DNA from: Roseivirga sp.
GTDB taxonomy: Bacteria; Bacteroidota; Bacteroidia; Cytophagales; Cyclobacteriaceae
Direction of reading: 5' to 3'
DNA length: 64,000 nt
Assembly: GCA_018402485.1 (NCBI GenBank)
Contig: JAGYIY010000003.1
Span: forward strand, 124,001-188,000
Below, in pieces: positions 1 to 9,571 of this stretch. Position 1 is the first letter of the stretch; each line of letters opens with the position of its first letter. Below the pieces are notes generated by a model. The model did no database searches. It was not told where the DNA came from and worked only from the letters and a program-made list of their open reading frames with translations. Both the position numbers and the translations under genes were made by a program.

Positions 1-3000
1 AGAGAGGTAAACAGGGAGTATTAATAGGGTTAAGAAGGTGGCTATGCCAATACCATAGGCAATGGAAATAGCCATAGGAATTAAAAATTGTGCTTGTCGG
101 CTGGTTTCAAAAATCAAAGGAGCCAAACCTGCAATCGTAGTGAGTGAGGTAAGGAAGATAGCACGAAAACGAGACATAGACGCTTCGTACAGTGCTGTAT
201 TGAAAGACATGCCTTCTTTTAAATATTGGTTGAATTTACCAATCAAAACGAGCCCATCATTCACCATAATTCCGATCAGAGCGATAATACCTAGCCAAGA
301 CAAAATATTAATGGCAAAACCATGGATGTAATGGCCTACGACCACACCGAACAAACTGAGCGGGATTAACAAGAGTAACAATAAAGGTTGATCATACGAG
401 CGGAAAGTGAAGGCAATGGTCATGTAAATCAGGAATACAATGATGGGAACAATGGTTTTGGCTGAGTCGGTCAGCTTGTTTTGCTCTCGTTTTTGTCCAT
501 CATAAGCCGCGGTTACAGTCGGGTATTTTTGCTGAATGGCAGGGACTACATTGGTTCGGATGTCTTCCAGTATATCGGGGGCACTTTCAGAAGGGTCGGA
601 GAGGTCTGCTGAAAGTTGTACTTCTCTTCTTCCATCAAGGTGGTTGATGGCTATTTCTCCCCTTTCAATGGTATAGTCTGCAATTTCAGCAAAAGGAACT
701 CGTGAACCATCGGGGGCGACAATTTTCATTTCGTCCAAGTTATTGATACTGGATCGGTTTTGCTCATCATATCGAACCCAAACCCTGATTTCATCTTGCC
801 CACGCTGGAAGCGCTGGGCTTGGAACCCGAAGAAGGCATAGCGTACCTGATTCATCACTTCTTGCGTGCTAAGGTTCAATATATAGGCCTTTTCTTTGAG
901 GTCAATTTTGATTTCTTTGATCCCCGTTGGATCGTTATCAGAAATATCTTTGAGCAAAGCATTGTTTTCCATGGCTCGCTTGAGCTCTTCTTTCGCCCCT
1001 TTTAACTGAGGAATATCATTGCCTAATAAAGAGATAGAAATGGGAGAGCCACCAAAGTTTCTACCACCGCCAAAAGCAATGGATTCTGCACCATACACTG
1101 GACCTACCAAATCCCTCAGGCGATTGCCAATGTCCGTAGAAGGAAAATCTCGTGACTCACCCGGTAAAAGGTTTATGTTCAATGAGCCATTGGCTGTCCC
1201 TGGACCTATCCGTTTGGTAATGTTTTCAATCACAGGGACATTTCCGGATTGTTTGGCTGTAAATTCTTTGTTAACGATCCAGGCTTGCTTTTCTATAACG
1301 CTGAGGATGGAGTCTGTAATCGCCACATTGGTGCCTTCCGGCATCTTAAGCGAAACAGCGACTCGATCGCTGGCGATTTGCGGGAAGAAAGTGGTTCGTA
1401 CAATGCCACCCCCAATGAGTCCAATCGTCACAATGAGGGTAGAGAAGGCAATGGCCAAGGTTAAGAACCTGTTTTTCAGTGAAAAGGCTAGTACTTTTGA
1501 ATAGGTTTTGTCGCGTAAAAAGCGGATTATGGCATCTCCTACCTTGTTCACCTCACGTAGTTTGGAGAAAATTTTGCCTACAGCTGATTTTTTGGCATTT
1601 GGATCTTCCTTTACCAGTGCTTTCGAATGCGCAATATGTGCTGGAAGAATGATAAGAGCTTCGATTAAAGAAACGGTGAGTGTAAGCATCACCACTATGG
1701 AAACTTCTCCAAAGAACTCACCAATTTGACCGTCTAGAAAGAGAAAGGTGCTAAAGGCCAGAATGGTAGTGAGAATGGCAGATACAATGGGAGGTATAAC
1801 TTCCATAGTACCATCTATTGCTGCCTGAACACGACTTTTCCCCTTTTCATAATGGTGGTATATATTTTCAGAGATTACAATGGCGTCATCTACCAAAATA
1901 CCAATTACGATAATCATTCCAAAAAGGGACAAAACGTTGATGGTAACTGAGAGTCCTGGGGCAAAGATAAACATACCTAAAAAGGCAATGGGAAGACCAA
2001 AAGCTACCCAGAAGGCGAGTCTAGTATTTAAGAAAATGGAAAGGAAAAAAAGTACCAAAGCCATTCCCATCAGTGCATTCTCTGTTAACAATTGTGTCCG
2101 CTGCACCAAGGTGATGGAGGCATCGCTGATAACATTCAATTGAAGGTTGGTGTTTTTCTGATTGAATTCTGCAATGTAATCTTTTACCTTTTCAGCAGTA
2201 GAAATAAGGTCTTCGTCATTTGTATTGCTAATAGAAATATTGACTGACTCTTCACCATTGTAAAAGCTAGCATTCGGTGTCTCGGCAAAGCGGTCTCGCA
2301 CATCAGCAATATCGCGCAGGCGAATGACATTCCCAGTGGGTTCCGCTCTGATGATCATAAAGTCAAGCTCTTTAGCGATATATGATCGGCTGTTGGCGCG
2401 AATGAGGTACTCTTCAATATTTGTTTTGATATTTCCACCAGTGACAATGATGTTTTCTTGTGCAATGCGTTGAGCAACCTCCTGAAAGGTGAGGTTGAAG
2501 GCTTGCAGGTCTTTTTCCCTCACCGCTATTTCAATTTCTTCAGCAGGATACCCACTGATTTCTATTTGAGAGATACCATCTATGGCACGTAAATCATTCT
2601 CAATCGATCGCGCAATTTGTTTGAGCGTTTTGAGGGGGACGGCTTTTCCACTGAGTGAAAAAGATATGGTTTCTCGTACACTTTCGGTTTTATTGACCAC
2701 CAGCGGTTCCATGCCGGTTGGGTAGGAGGGGACGCGGTCAACGGCATTTTTCACCTCCTGCAGCATGTTGTCAATGTCTTGCCCTTTTTCAATTTCTACT
2801 GAAATCCTACCTGAATTTTCATTACTCACAGAGGTGACACGGTCAATACCAACAACACCTTTCAGGTTATCCTCAATTTTAAGAACAATCCCTTCCTCAA
2901 TTTCTTGCGGAGATGAACCGGGATAAGCGATGGAGATATTGATGATTTTAGACTCATTGAGCGGGAAGAAAGAAGACTTCATTTTTAAAATTCCAAATAC

Positions 3001-3078
3001 TCCAAAAATGAAAATGGCTAACATCAATACATTTACCGCCACTGAGTATTTTATGAAATAACTAATAAGCTTCTTCAT
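1..3078 (-). CDS. RND efflux permease (AcrB-like), C-terminus cut by window start
   Basis: Inner-membrane proton-driven pump of the resistance-nodulation-division superfamily, working with the adaptor encoded just upstream. The frame is open for 1026 codons from the ATG at 3078 to base 1. RND permeases are about 1030-1050 residues, so only the last few are missing. An N-terminal membrane segment (about residues 8-30) is followed by a large periplasmic domain. The TM4 motif GILVDDAIV carries adjacent aspartates near residues 397-398, matching the AcrB proton-relay pair D407/D408. A second motif, GIMVNDGLVL, lies in the C-terminal half. The Asp-Asp pair favours a drug/amphiphile exporter over a metal exporter, but the substrate cannot be read from sequence. 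The start lies 4 bases after the adaptor stop, so the two are surely one transcript. No outer-membrane TolC partner is visible. Confidence 0.93.
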   Translation of the reverse strand, partial: MKKLISYFIKYSVAVNVLMLAIFIFGVFGILKMKSSFFPLNESKIINISIAYPGSSPQEIEEGIVLKIEDNLKGVVGIDRVTSVSNENSGRISVEIEKGQDIDNMLQEVKNAVDRVPSYPTGMEPLVVNKTESVRETISFSLSGKAVPLKTLKQIARSIENDLRAIDGISQIEISGYPAEEIEIAVREKDLQAFNLTFQEVAQRIAQENIIVTGGNIKTNIEEYLIRANSRSYIAKELDFMIIRAEPTGNVIRLRDIADVRDRFAETPNASFYNGEESVNISISNTNDEDLISTAEKVKDYIAEFNQKNTNLQLNVISDASITLVQRTQLLTENALMGMALVLFFLSIFLNTRLAFWVAFGLPIAFLGMFIFAPGLSVTINVLSLFGMIIVIGILVDDAIVISENIYHHYEKGKSRVQAAIDGTMEVIPPIVSAILTTILAFSTFLFLDGQIGEFFGEVSIVVMLTLTVSLIEALIILPAHIAHSKALVKEDPNAKKSAVGKIFSKLREVNKVGDAIIRFLRDKTYSKVLAFSLKNRFLTLAIAFSTLIVTIGLIGGGIVRTTFFPQIASDRVAVSLKMPEGTNVAITDSILSVIEKQAWIVNKEFTAKQSGNVPVIENITKRIGPGTANGSLNINLLPGESRDFPSTDIGNRLRDLVGPVYGAESIAFGGGRNFGGSPISISLLGNDIPQLKGAKEELKRAMENNALLKDISDNDPTGIKEIKIDLKEKAYILNLSTQEVMNQVRYAFFGFQAQRFQRGQDEIRVWVRYDEQNRSSINNLDEMKIVAPDGSRVPFAEIADYTIERGEIAINHLDGRREVQLSADLSDPSESAPDILEDIRTNVVPAIQQKYPTVTAAYDGQKREQNKLTDSAKTIVPIIVFLIYMTIAFTFRSYDQPLLLLLLIPLSLFGVVVGHYIHGFAINILSWLGIIALIGIMVNDGLVLIGKFNQYLKEGMSFNTALYEASMSRFRAIFLTSLTTIAGLAPLIFETSRQAQFLIPMAISIAYGIGIATFLTLLILPVYLS

Positions 3079-3082
3079 CGTC

Positions 3083-4213
3083 TTATTGCTCTAGTGTTCT
3101 TGATGACTCTGCGATGGTAACTTGCATGCCACTGTATGCCCCTGGTACATTTCTAGTGAGCATCATGGTTCCATCTTTTAGTCCTTGTATCACTGCTGTT
3201 TTATTCGTGTAGAAAACTGTTTTTACTTCTTTTATCGCAAGCTTTCCATCTTCCACCACAAACAATTCTTTCTCGTTAATTAGAAGTGTACGGGGTATTT
3301 CGAGTGCATTTTCCTCTGAACGTGCAGCAATATGGGCCTCCATGTACATGCCTTCTATCAATTCTTTTCCAGAGACGCTAATGAATACCCTTACAGTCTG
3401 GGTTGTTTGGTCAAGTCTGCCATTAATTCGTTCCACATTTCCCTGCCATTCGCGAGTCTCACCTAAATCGGTTAATACAACGGGTTCACCAATTTTTAAA
3501 ATACCTAAAAACTCCTGATTCACATTCACTTCCAGTTCAAACTGTCCTAAGGAAACAAACTCCCCCAATTTTTGGGCAGAACGAATCAAGGTGCCACCAT
3601 CAATGGCAGTTTCTGTTAAAATACCATCAAATGGGGCTCTGATTTCATATTTTTCAAGCCTTTCTTCTAAGTTTTTGATGTTATAGTAGGTGGTTACCAC
3701 TTGGCGACCATTCACAAAGTATTTTTCATTTTCTGAAATGGGCTCAGGAAGCGGCTTCACATTTTCATTGATATCGAAATTATTAAGATAGTCTTCCCAA
3801 TGTCCGAAGGATTCCGGATAATCAAATTTGAGATCCGGCATCATGGAAGTGATTAAATCATAGAGCGTGCTGCGTTGTGCCAAAAGACTAGTATAAAATT
3901 CTTCGCGATCTATGCGCATCAACAATTCACCTTTTTCATAGCGTTGCCCGGCTTTGAACGGCTTACCTGCATTGCGAAAGATGCCTTGCACTTCGGCAAA
4001 AAGCTCTACTTTCTTAGCAGCTACCAAATTACCATTGGCTTTAACAACAATGGGGATTTTTGTATTCACAACAGGCTCTGCATAAACAGTTTTAATAGAA
4101 GGTGGAACTTCTCTGACCGTCTTTACATTGGAATCAATTAATTTTTTGGCGCCAAAAAATGCACCTGCTAAAAGTGCTAAGCCCAAGAGGGTTGCCAGTA
4201 TTTTTCTAATCAT
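3083..4213 (-). CDS. RND efflux periplasmic adaptor (membrane fusion protein)
   Basis: Periplasmic adaptor of 376 residues that links an RND pump to an outer-membrane channel. A single N-terminal hydrophobic segment (about 5-23) anchors or exports it. The two halves of a lipoyl-like domain can be seen (about 55-80, and about 188-222 around APFDGILTETAIDGG), followed by a beta-barrel domain and a membrane-proximal domain. The helical hairpin between the lipoyl halves is replaced by a sequence rich in Tyr, Pro and Asp, which is common in Bacteroidota adaptors. It lies directly upstream of the permease with a 4-base gap and is first in the operon. Divergent from the SulP gene. Confidence 0.92.
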   Translation of the reverse strand: MIRKILATLLGLALLAGAFFGAKKLIDSNVKTVREVPPSIKTVYAEPVVNTKIPIVVKANGNLVAAKKVELFAEVQGIFRNAGKPFKAGQRYEKGELLMRIDREEFYTSLLAQRSTLYDLITSMMPDLKFDYPESFGHWEDYLNNFDINENVKPLPEPISENEKYFVNGRQVVTTYYNIKNLEERLEKYEIRAPFDGILTETAIDGGTLIRSAQKLGEFVSLGQFELEVNVNQEFLGILKIGEPVVLTDLGETREWQGNVERINGRLDQTTQTVRVFISVSGKELIEGMYMEAHIAARSEENALEIPRTLLINEKELFVVEDGKLAIKEVKTVFYTNKTAVIQGLKDGTMMLTRNVPGAYSGMQVTIAESSRTLEQ

Positions 4214-4443
4214 TCATTTTTTGTTTCACTCTCTAAAAGTCAATTCAGCCGCATTTCGTTCGCTCGACTGGTCACTTTTCTTTGAATCTATTGTATTTAC
4301 AAAAAAACGAAGAATAATCGGCTTCTTTCTCATTTTATTGGTGAGAGGTAGAAAAATGGTAAGTAAGGCAATTGGTGACGATTTCAACTTGCCAAAACCT
4401 AGTTAGTTTAACACGTAAGTTTATTATCATTTATAAAATACAC

Positions 4444-4451
4444 TACATTTG
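4444..4451 (+). promoter_or_regulatory. Putative -7 element for the SulP gene
   Basis: TACATTTG matches the Bacteroidota -7 consensus TAnnTTTG exactly and lies 43 bases before the preferred ATG at 4495. I see no clear -33 TTG. It also lies downstream of the earliest possible ATG at 4372, which supports the shorter protein. Confidence 0.5.
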
Positions 4452-4494
4452 CGGCCTTTCAGAAGAAAAGTGGTCAAGCACCAAAAATCAGAAT

Positions 4495-6030
4495 ATGCGA
4501 CAGTATTTAAAACTCTTTGATCTCTCCCAAAAAGTAGATTATAAAACAGAAGTACTTTCAGGGCTTACCGTGGCCTTAGCACTGGTACCCGAGGCGGTAG
4601 CTTTTGCCTTAATTGCAGGACTAGAGCCGCTAACGGGGCTTTATGCTGCTTTTGTGATGGGATTGGTTACTGCCATTTTTGGTGGTCGACCGGGAATGAT
4701 ATCGGGTGCGACAGGCGCTGTTGCTGTGGTGATTGTTGCCTTGGCCATTTCCCATGGACCGGAGTATGTATTTGCTACTGTAATCCTAGCCGGAATCATT
4801 CAAATTTTAGCAGGTGTACTTCGTTTGGGTAAATTAATGCGATTGGTGCCACATCCCGTGATTTTTGGCTTTGTGAATGGATTGGCCATTATCATTTTCA
4901 TGTCGCAATTGGTGCAGTTTAAAGATGCTGATGGCAATTGGCTGGTAGGTACTGAACTGCTTACCATCTTAGGTTTTGTTCTATTGACCATGGTCATCAT
5001 TTGGGGGTTACCCAAACTAACACGCGTTGTTCCGGCTTCGCTGACTGCAATTTTGGTTGTTTTTGGCCTTGTTTTTGGTTTTGATATTGATACGAAAACG
5101 GTAGGCGATATGGCCTCTATCAAGGGTGGATTTCCTCCTTTTCATATCCCAAATGTTCCTTTGAACTGGGATACATTTCTGTTGATTCTGCCTTATGCAG
5201 GTATTATGGCAGGGGTAGGACTGATCGAAAGTCTGCTGACTCTCAACATCATTGATGAAATTACACAGACACGTGGGCGCGGCAACAAAGAGTCTGTTGC
5301 GCAGGGAACTGCCAATATTCTTTCTGGTCTTTTTTCTGGAATGGGAGGATGCGCCATGATCGGTCAAAGTTTGATCAATATTTCTTCTGGAGCAAGAGCT
5401 CGCTTGTCGGGTATTGTGGCTGCAGTGGCCTTGCTGATTTTTATCATGTTCGGTTCTTCTTTGATAGAACAAGTGCCCATGGCGGCCCTTACAGGCCTAA
5501 TGATTATGGTGGCGATAGGCACCTTTGAGTGGGCCAGCTTACGTACATTGAATAAAATGCCTAAATCAGATGTTCTGGTCATGGTATTGGTGACGCTCGT
5601 AACAGTATTCCTGCACAACTTGGCATTAGCTGTATTGGTTGGGGTAATTATTTCTGCTTTGGTTTTTGCTTGGGACAATGCCAAACGCATTCGAGCCAGA
5701 AAGCGGATTGATGAGGATGGTGTCAAATACTATGAGATTTACGGTCCACTTTTTTTTGGTTCTGTAGCGGCTTTTAACGAAAAATTCGACGTACAAAATG
5801 ATCCTGAGGAGGTCATCATAGATTTTAAAGAGAGCCGAGTAGTAGATATGTCTGCCATTGAAGCTTTGAATAAAATTACGGAGCTTTACCTTAAGCATGG
5901 GAAAAAAATTCACCTCAAACATTTAAGTGCAGATTGTAGGAAGTTACTGAAAAATGCCGACAAAATCATTGATGTGAATGTAATCGAAGACCCTACGTAT
6001 AAATTGGTAGTCGATAAAATAGATGATTAG
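4495..6030 (+). CDS. SulP-family anion permease with STAS domain
   Basis: Inner-membrane SLC26/SulP transporter of 511 residues, probably moving sulfate, bicarbonate or another anion. The N-terminal membrane domain starts with a conserved stretch around residues 18-60 (including VPEAVAFALIAG and GLYAAF) and continues as about a dozen hydrophobic segments to about residue 400. A cytoplasmic STAS domain follows (about 415-505, with the core VIIDFKESRVVDMSAIEAL). An in-frame ATG at 4372 would add 41 residues, but they look non-native and precede the -7 element at 4444, so I chose 4495. Convergent with uppP, with only 4 bases between the stop codons. Substrate is not deducible. Confidence 0.92.
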   Translation: MRQYLKLFDLSQKVDYKTEVLSGLTVALALVPEAVAFALIAGLEPLTGLYAAFVMGLVTAIFGGRPGMISGATGAVAVVIVALAISHGPEYVFATVILAGIIQILAGVLRLGKLMRLVPHPVIFGFVNGLAIIIFMSQLVQFKDADGNWLVGTELLTILGFVLLTMVIIWGLPKLTRVVPASLTAILVVFGLVFGFDIDTKTVGDMASIKGGFPPFHIPNVPLNWDTFLLILPYAGIMAGVGLIESLLTLNIIDEITQTRGRGNKESVAQGTANILSGLFSGMGGCAMIGQSLINISSGARARLSGIVAAVALLIFIMFGSSLIEQVPMAALTGLMIMVAIGTFEWASLRTLNKMPKSDVLVMVLVTLVTVFLHNLALAVLVGVIISALVFAWDNAKRIRARKRIDEDGVKYYEIYGPLFFGSVAAFNEKFDVQNDPEEVIIDFKESRVVDMSAIEALNKITELYLKHGKKIHLKHLSADCRKLLKNADKIIDVNVIEDPTYKLVVDKIDD

Positions 6031-6034
6031 TTTT

Positions 6035-6832
6035 TTAGATAACAGCCAAGTCTGTTCCCGTCAATAAAAGAATCAAGAGAATACCCCCCACGATGATACG
6101 GTACCAACCAAATAGTCGAAATCCCTTGTTGGTAAGGAAAGCGATAAATCCTTTGATGGCCAAAAGCCCAACAACAAAAGAAACTACATTTCCAATGAAT
6201 AGAATCCATGCCTGATCTCCTGTAAACCCAATCCCTTCCTCTTGAAAAAACTTCAGTATTTTGTAGCCTGTTGCTGCCACTAGGGTAGGGACAGCCAAAA
6301 AGAAGGAAAATTCAGCAGCATCTTTTCGATTGAGCTGAGCGGCTAAGCCACCTACGATGGTAGCGCCTGAACGACTGGTTCCGGGGATCATCGCAAGTAC
6401 TTGATAAAAACCTATGACCAAAGCTCTTTTGTTGGTGAGTGGTCGAATAGGGCCTTCTTCATTCCCCTTGAACCAACCATCTACGAAAAGTAAGACGATT
6501 CCACCCAAGACAAGGGAGATGGCTACAGTCAATGGACTTTCTAAAAGTAAATCAATCCAATCATTGAAGATCAGACCAATCACCGCAGCAGGGATGAAAG
6601 CGATCAACAGTTTTAGGTAGAAGTCTAAGGTTTGGAAAAAGCGCTTGAAGTAGAGTACCACAACAGCTAAAATGGCTCCCGGCTGAACCGCAATGGTGAA
6701 AAGCTTCACAAAAGGAGTGGGTTCTATGCCTAATAAAGCGGTACCCAAAATCAAATGTCCCGTAGAAGATACAGGTAAAAACTCCGTTAGCCCTTCGATA
6801 ATGGCTAAAATAATCGTTTCAATGATGTTCAT
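6035..6832 (-). CDS. uppP: Undecaprenyl-diphosphatase UppP (BacA family)
   Basis: Integral membrane enzyme of 265 residues that dephosphorylates undecaprenyl diphosphate to recycle the lipid carrier for peptidoglycan and O-antigen synthesis. The two signature regions are intact: EGLTEFLPVSSTGH (residues 13-26) and PGTSRSGAT (about 149-157). Both contain the Glu, Ser, His and Arg residues used by BacA-type enzymes. Length is normal for the family (about 265-275). Multiple hydrophobic helices are visible throughout. It is followed convergently by the SulP gene and preceded by the Kef-type antiporter on the same strand, about 60 bases away. High-level expression of this family is known to give bacitracin tolerance. 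Confidence 0.96.
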   Translation of the reverse strand: MNIIETIILAIIEGLTEFLPVSSTGHLILGTALLGIEPTPFVKLFTIAVQPGAILAVVVLYFKRFFQTLDFYLKLLIAFIPAAVIGLIFNDWIDLLLESPLTVAISLVLGGIVLLFVDGWFKGNEEGPIRPLTNKRALVIGFYQVLAMIPGTSRSGATIVGGLAAQLNRKDAAEFSFFLAVPTLVAATGYKILKFFQEEGIGFTGDQAWILFIGNVVSFVVGLLAIKGFIAFLTNKGFRLFGWYRIIVGGILLILLLTGTDLAVI

Positions 6833-6893
6833 AGAGAAAAGTCTAGCTCACAAAGAAAGAATAAAGCCTATAAGCCCCGAAGTATTTTTTAAT

Positions 6894-8879
6894 TTAATTT
6901 ACCGCTTTTAAAAAATCTTCAATGGCCTCTGAAGGACCGTTTACATAAACTTGGTCGTTTTGAAGAATTTTTTCCTCAGGAGAAACATGTAAAATCATAT
7001 TTTCATTTCTACCTATGGCTACAATGTTGACACCGTATCGTGTCCTTACATCAGAGTCACGAATGCTCTTACCAATCAGTGAACCACTGTCTTTGTTTAC
7101 GCGCACGCAGGTCATTTTAAAGTCGGGGATTTGATGGTGCTGCATGGTTTTAGGTAATTTTTTATTGGTCTGAAAAAGTTCATAATTATCTGACCGAACT
7201 TTCTCAACAAAACGGCTGATGTCGTCTGTTGGAATCAAAAAGTTGTGCATTACACGCGAGAAAATTTCAACTGAGGTTTCAAATTCTTCTGGTATCACCT
7301 CATCTGCCCCCAATGCTATGAGCTCGGAGATTTCTTTTACATATCGTGTACGCACAACCAAATAAATAGATTGGGAAAGTGATCTGATGTTAGAAATAAT
7401 GCTTTTTGTGGCTTGGGGGTCAGAAATGGCAATCACTACCGCTCTAGCTTTGGCTAAGTTGACGGAGCTCAACATGTGTTCTTGGGCAGCATCTCCAAAG
7501 ACGATGGGGATATTCTTTTGCCTTTCGGTATGCACAGTCTTTGCGTTCAATTCAATTACCACGTAAGGAATGCTGCTATAACGTGCTGCCTTGGCCAAAT
7601 TAGAACCGTTGATACCATACCCTATAATGATCAAGTGATTCTCCAGAATTTCATCTTTGATTTCATTGGCTGGGTTGTAAGAGGCAGCGGTTCTACCGGA
7701 CAGCATTTTCACCAGACAGGTGCGCAACAATGCTTCTGTGATTCGTGTAGAGCCCATCATGATGAATGGAGTGATGAGCATGGAGACAATTGAAACCGAA
7801 AGGAAGTATTGGTTCATTTCCGGTGAGAGCAAGTTGTTCTCAATCCCTACTTTGGAGAGAATAAAGGCGAATTCACCCACTTGAAAAAGTGCCAAACCGG
7901 TTAAAATGACCGTGCGAGGTGGGTATTTTAAAAGAGCAACGGCAAAAGCTGCAATGAGTCCTTTGATAATAAATACCAAAACTACAATGCCCATAATGAC
8001 CAAGGTGTTTGATAAAAAGAAATTTACATCCATCAGCATGCCTACAGATATGAAGAAGAAACTGGTAAATAGTTCGCGAAAGGGAAGGATAATGCTTGTG
8101 GCTTGGTGACTGTACTCAGATTCTGAAATGATGAGACCTGCTAAAAAAGCACCTAGTGCAAGAGATAGACCTGCTTCGGAGGTGATGAAAGCTACCGCAA
8201 AACACAAGGTAATGGTGGTAAGAAGAAACAGTTCTTTACTGCGTGTTTTGGCAATCACATGCATCAGTCTTGGCACCAAATAACGTGCACTTACAATGGT
8301 AATGGCAACGACAATAAGTGATTTCACAACAAGCATGAAAACACTATATCCTATATTTTCGGTTTGACCGGCCAAAATGGGGGTTACTAACATCATGGGG
8401 ACCACAATGATATCTTGAAAAATAAGAATACCTAGTGCGTTTCTTCCATGTGGCGTGCCTATTTCATTACGTTCTTGTAGAAGCTTTAAAACAATGGCAG
8501 TACTGGAAAGTGAAAACAAAAAGCCGACAAAGACAGCAGCGTTCCAGTCGTTTCCCAAGAAGAAGTAGCATAAGCCCGCAACTCCTGCCGTAATGCCCAC
8601 TTGTAGGAAACCTCCTACAAAGACTGTTTTTTTGATAGACGCTAGCTGCTTGATCGAGAGTTCCATTCCAATAACGAAAAGCAGAAGAATTACGCCAATC
8701 TCAGCAATTACCTCCACCTCATCAACCGCATTCACCACGCTAAAGCCATAAGGACCTATAATGATGCCTGTAATCAAAAAACCTAAAATAGAAGGTAATT
8801 TCAGTTTTTGTAATGCCAGAACAATCACTACCGAAAAAATGAGGAGTGTAAGCATATCGGCCAAAAGCGGTAGATGCAT
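6894..8879 (-). CDS. Kef-type monovalent cation/proton antiporter with RCK domains
   Basis: CPA2-family antiporter of 661 residues. Residues 1 to about 395 form a membrane domain with about 12 helices. A TrkA-N/RCK nucleotide-binding domain begins near residue 413 with the Rossmann motif GYGINGSN and ends around 530. A TrkA-C domain fills about 575-660. This architecture matches KefB/KefC-type or YbaL-like K+/H+ antiporters gated by nucleotide or metabolite binding. No glutathione-specific residues can be assigned with confidence. A -7 element, TAGCTTTG, lies 27-34 bases upstream of the ATG. Monocistronic as far as I can see. Confidence 0.92.
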   Translation of the reverse strand: MHLPLLADMLTLLIFSVVIVLALQKLKLPSILGFLITGIIIGPYGFSVVNAVDEVEVIAEIGVILLLFVIGMELSIKQLASIKKTVFVGGFLQVGITAGVAGLCYFFLGNDWNAAVFVGFLFSLSSTAIVLKLLQERNEIGTPHGRNALGILIFQDIIVVPMMLVTPILAGQTENIGYSVFMLVVKSLIVVAITIVSARYLVPRLMHVIAKTRSKELFLLTTITLCFAVAFITSEAGLSLALGAFLAGLIISESEYSHQATSIILPFRELFTSFFFISVGMLMDVNFFLSNTLVIMGIVVLVFIIKGLIAAFAVALLKYPPRTVILTGLALFQVGEFAFILSKVGIENNLLSPEMNQYFLSVSIVSMLITPFIMMGSTRITEALLRTCLVKMLSGRTAASYNPANEIKDEILENHLIIIGYGINGSNLAKAARYSSIPYVVIELNAKTVHTERQKNIPIVFGDAAQEHMLSSVNLAKARAVVIAISDPQATKSIISNIRSLSQSIYLVVRTRYVKEISELIALGADEVIPEEFETSVEIFSRVMHNFLIPTDDISRFVEKVRSDNYELFQTNKKLPKTMQHHQIPDFKMTCVRVNKDSGSLIGKSIRDSDVRTRYGVNIVAIGRNENMILHVSPEEKILQNDQVYVNGPSEAIEDFLKAVN

Positions 8880-8905
8880 GCGCTAAATTTTTAAAGATTA
8901 ATTGG

Positions 8906-8913
8906 CAAAGCTA
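8906..8913 (-). promoter_or_regulatory. Putative -7 element for the Kef-type antiporter
   Basis: On the minus strand TAGCTTTG matches TAnnTTTG. It implies a transcript start near 8901 and a leader of about 22 bases. No obvious -33 TTG. Confidence 0.5.
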
Positions 8914-9016
8914 ACTAAGCTTCTTGAATCTTGGTAGAAAACAGAAATAACAGTAGGGTGAGTTAATGCTTTCTTAATTTTCCTTCCAGTTTGTATTGTA
9001 AAGCATTTTGATGTCT

Positions 9017-9385
9017 TTACAGGGAGTAAAGATGAAGTTCTTCTTTGATGAGTTTAACTTTTTCATCATCTATGATTTGATACCCATATTCATAGCAGAA
9101 GAAGGAGGAGGTGCCATCCTTTGTTGTTTTAGCACTTGTATGGTAGGTGAAATCAAAGCCTTTAGAAAGGAGTAATGTTCTGGTTGTCTCACCTTTGCCT
9201 TTTGGATTGATTTCTTCCAATATCCTGCGGTTACGTCTGAGCAGGTTGTGTACGTTGCGTACAAAATTATTGGCGTCAGCATTTTGTCGATTGTTATAGG
9301 CATTTCGGCAGGTATCATCACAAAATTTCTTGTCACTTCTACCATAAACAGACTTCCCACATTCTAAGCAGCTTTTGGTTTCCAT
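9017..9385 (-). CDS. Small zinc-ribbon protein, conserved Bacteroidota type
   Basis: A 122-residue protein of unknown function. The N-terminus carries a treble-clef/zinc-ribbon motif, CLECGKSVYGRSDKKFC followed by DDTCRNAYNN, giving a C-x2-C-x12-C-x3-C metal site. The middle is basic (LLRRNRRILEEINPKGKG, about 48-65), and the C-terminal 55 residues look like a small alpha/beta fold. The layout suggests a nucleic-acid or zinc-binding role, but I do not know a characterised homologue. It is divergent from ssb across a 186-base spacer with two inverted repeats. Composition matches the neighbours and I see no sign of transfer. Confidence 0.75.
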   Translation of the reverse strand: METKSCLECGKSVYGRSDKKFCDDTCRNAYNNRQNADANNFVRNVHNLLRRNRRILEEINPKGKGETTRTLLLSKGFDFTYHTSAKTTKDGTSSFFCYEYGYQIIDDEKVKLIKEELHLYSL

Positions 9386-9432
9386 ATTTCTGTTTTTTAT
9401 AATAACTCGTCTAATATGTTGAATATAAATAA

Positions 9433-9473
9433 TATATCCAATTACAAATGGATATAAACGCCTACAAACGTTT
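9433..9473. repeat. Two adjacent inverted repeats between the zinc-ribbon gene and ssb
   Basis: TATATCCA (9433-9440) and TGGATATA (9449-9456) form a perfect 8-base inverted repeat with an 8-base spacer. Immediately after, AAACG (9456-9460) and CGTTT (9469-9473) form a second with the same 8-base spacer. They lie in the divergent promoter region about 100 bases upstream of the ssb ATG. They could be operators or a terminator. No T-tract follows, so an operator is somewhat more likely. Function is inference. Confidence 0.45.
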
Positions 9474-9502
9474 AAGTACCGACTTACTTTAAACAGACTC
9501 TT

Positions 9503-9510
9503 TTACTTTG
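9503..9510 (+). promoter_or_regulatory. Possible -7 element for ssb
   Basis: TTACTTTG differs from TAnnTTTG at one position. It lies 62 bases before the ssb ATG at 9572 and is the best candidate in the spacer. Weak support. Confidence 0.3.
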
Positions 9511-9571
9511 CTATTGTCGAAACGAAAAAGTGGAGACGAGAAAAATAATGTTAAACTTAAATTTTACAATC

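Noticed and set aside
1019-2143. Several plus-strand frames opposite the RND permease
   Set aside because: The minus-strand frame is continuous for 1026 codons with clear RND motifs. The others lack any family features.
9070-9360. A 96-codon frame within the zinc-ribbon gene
   Set aside because: The overlapping frame with the C-x2-C-x12-C-x3-C motif is clearly the real gene.
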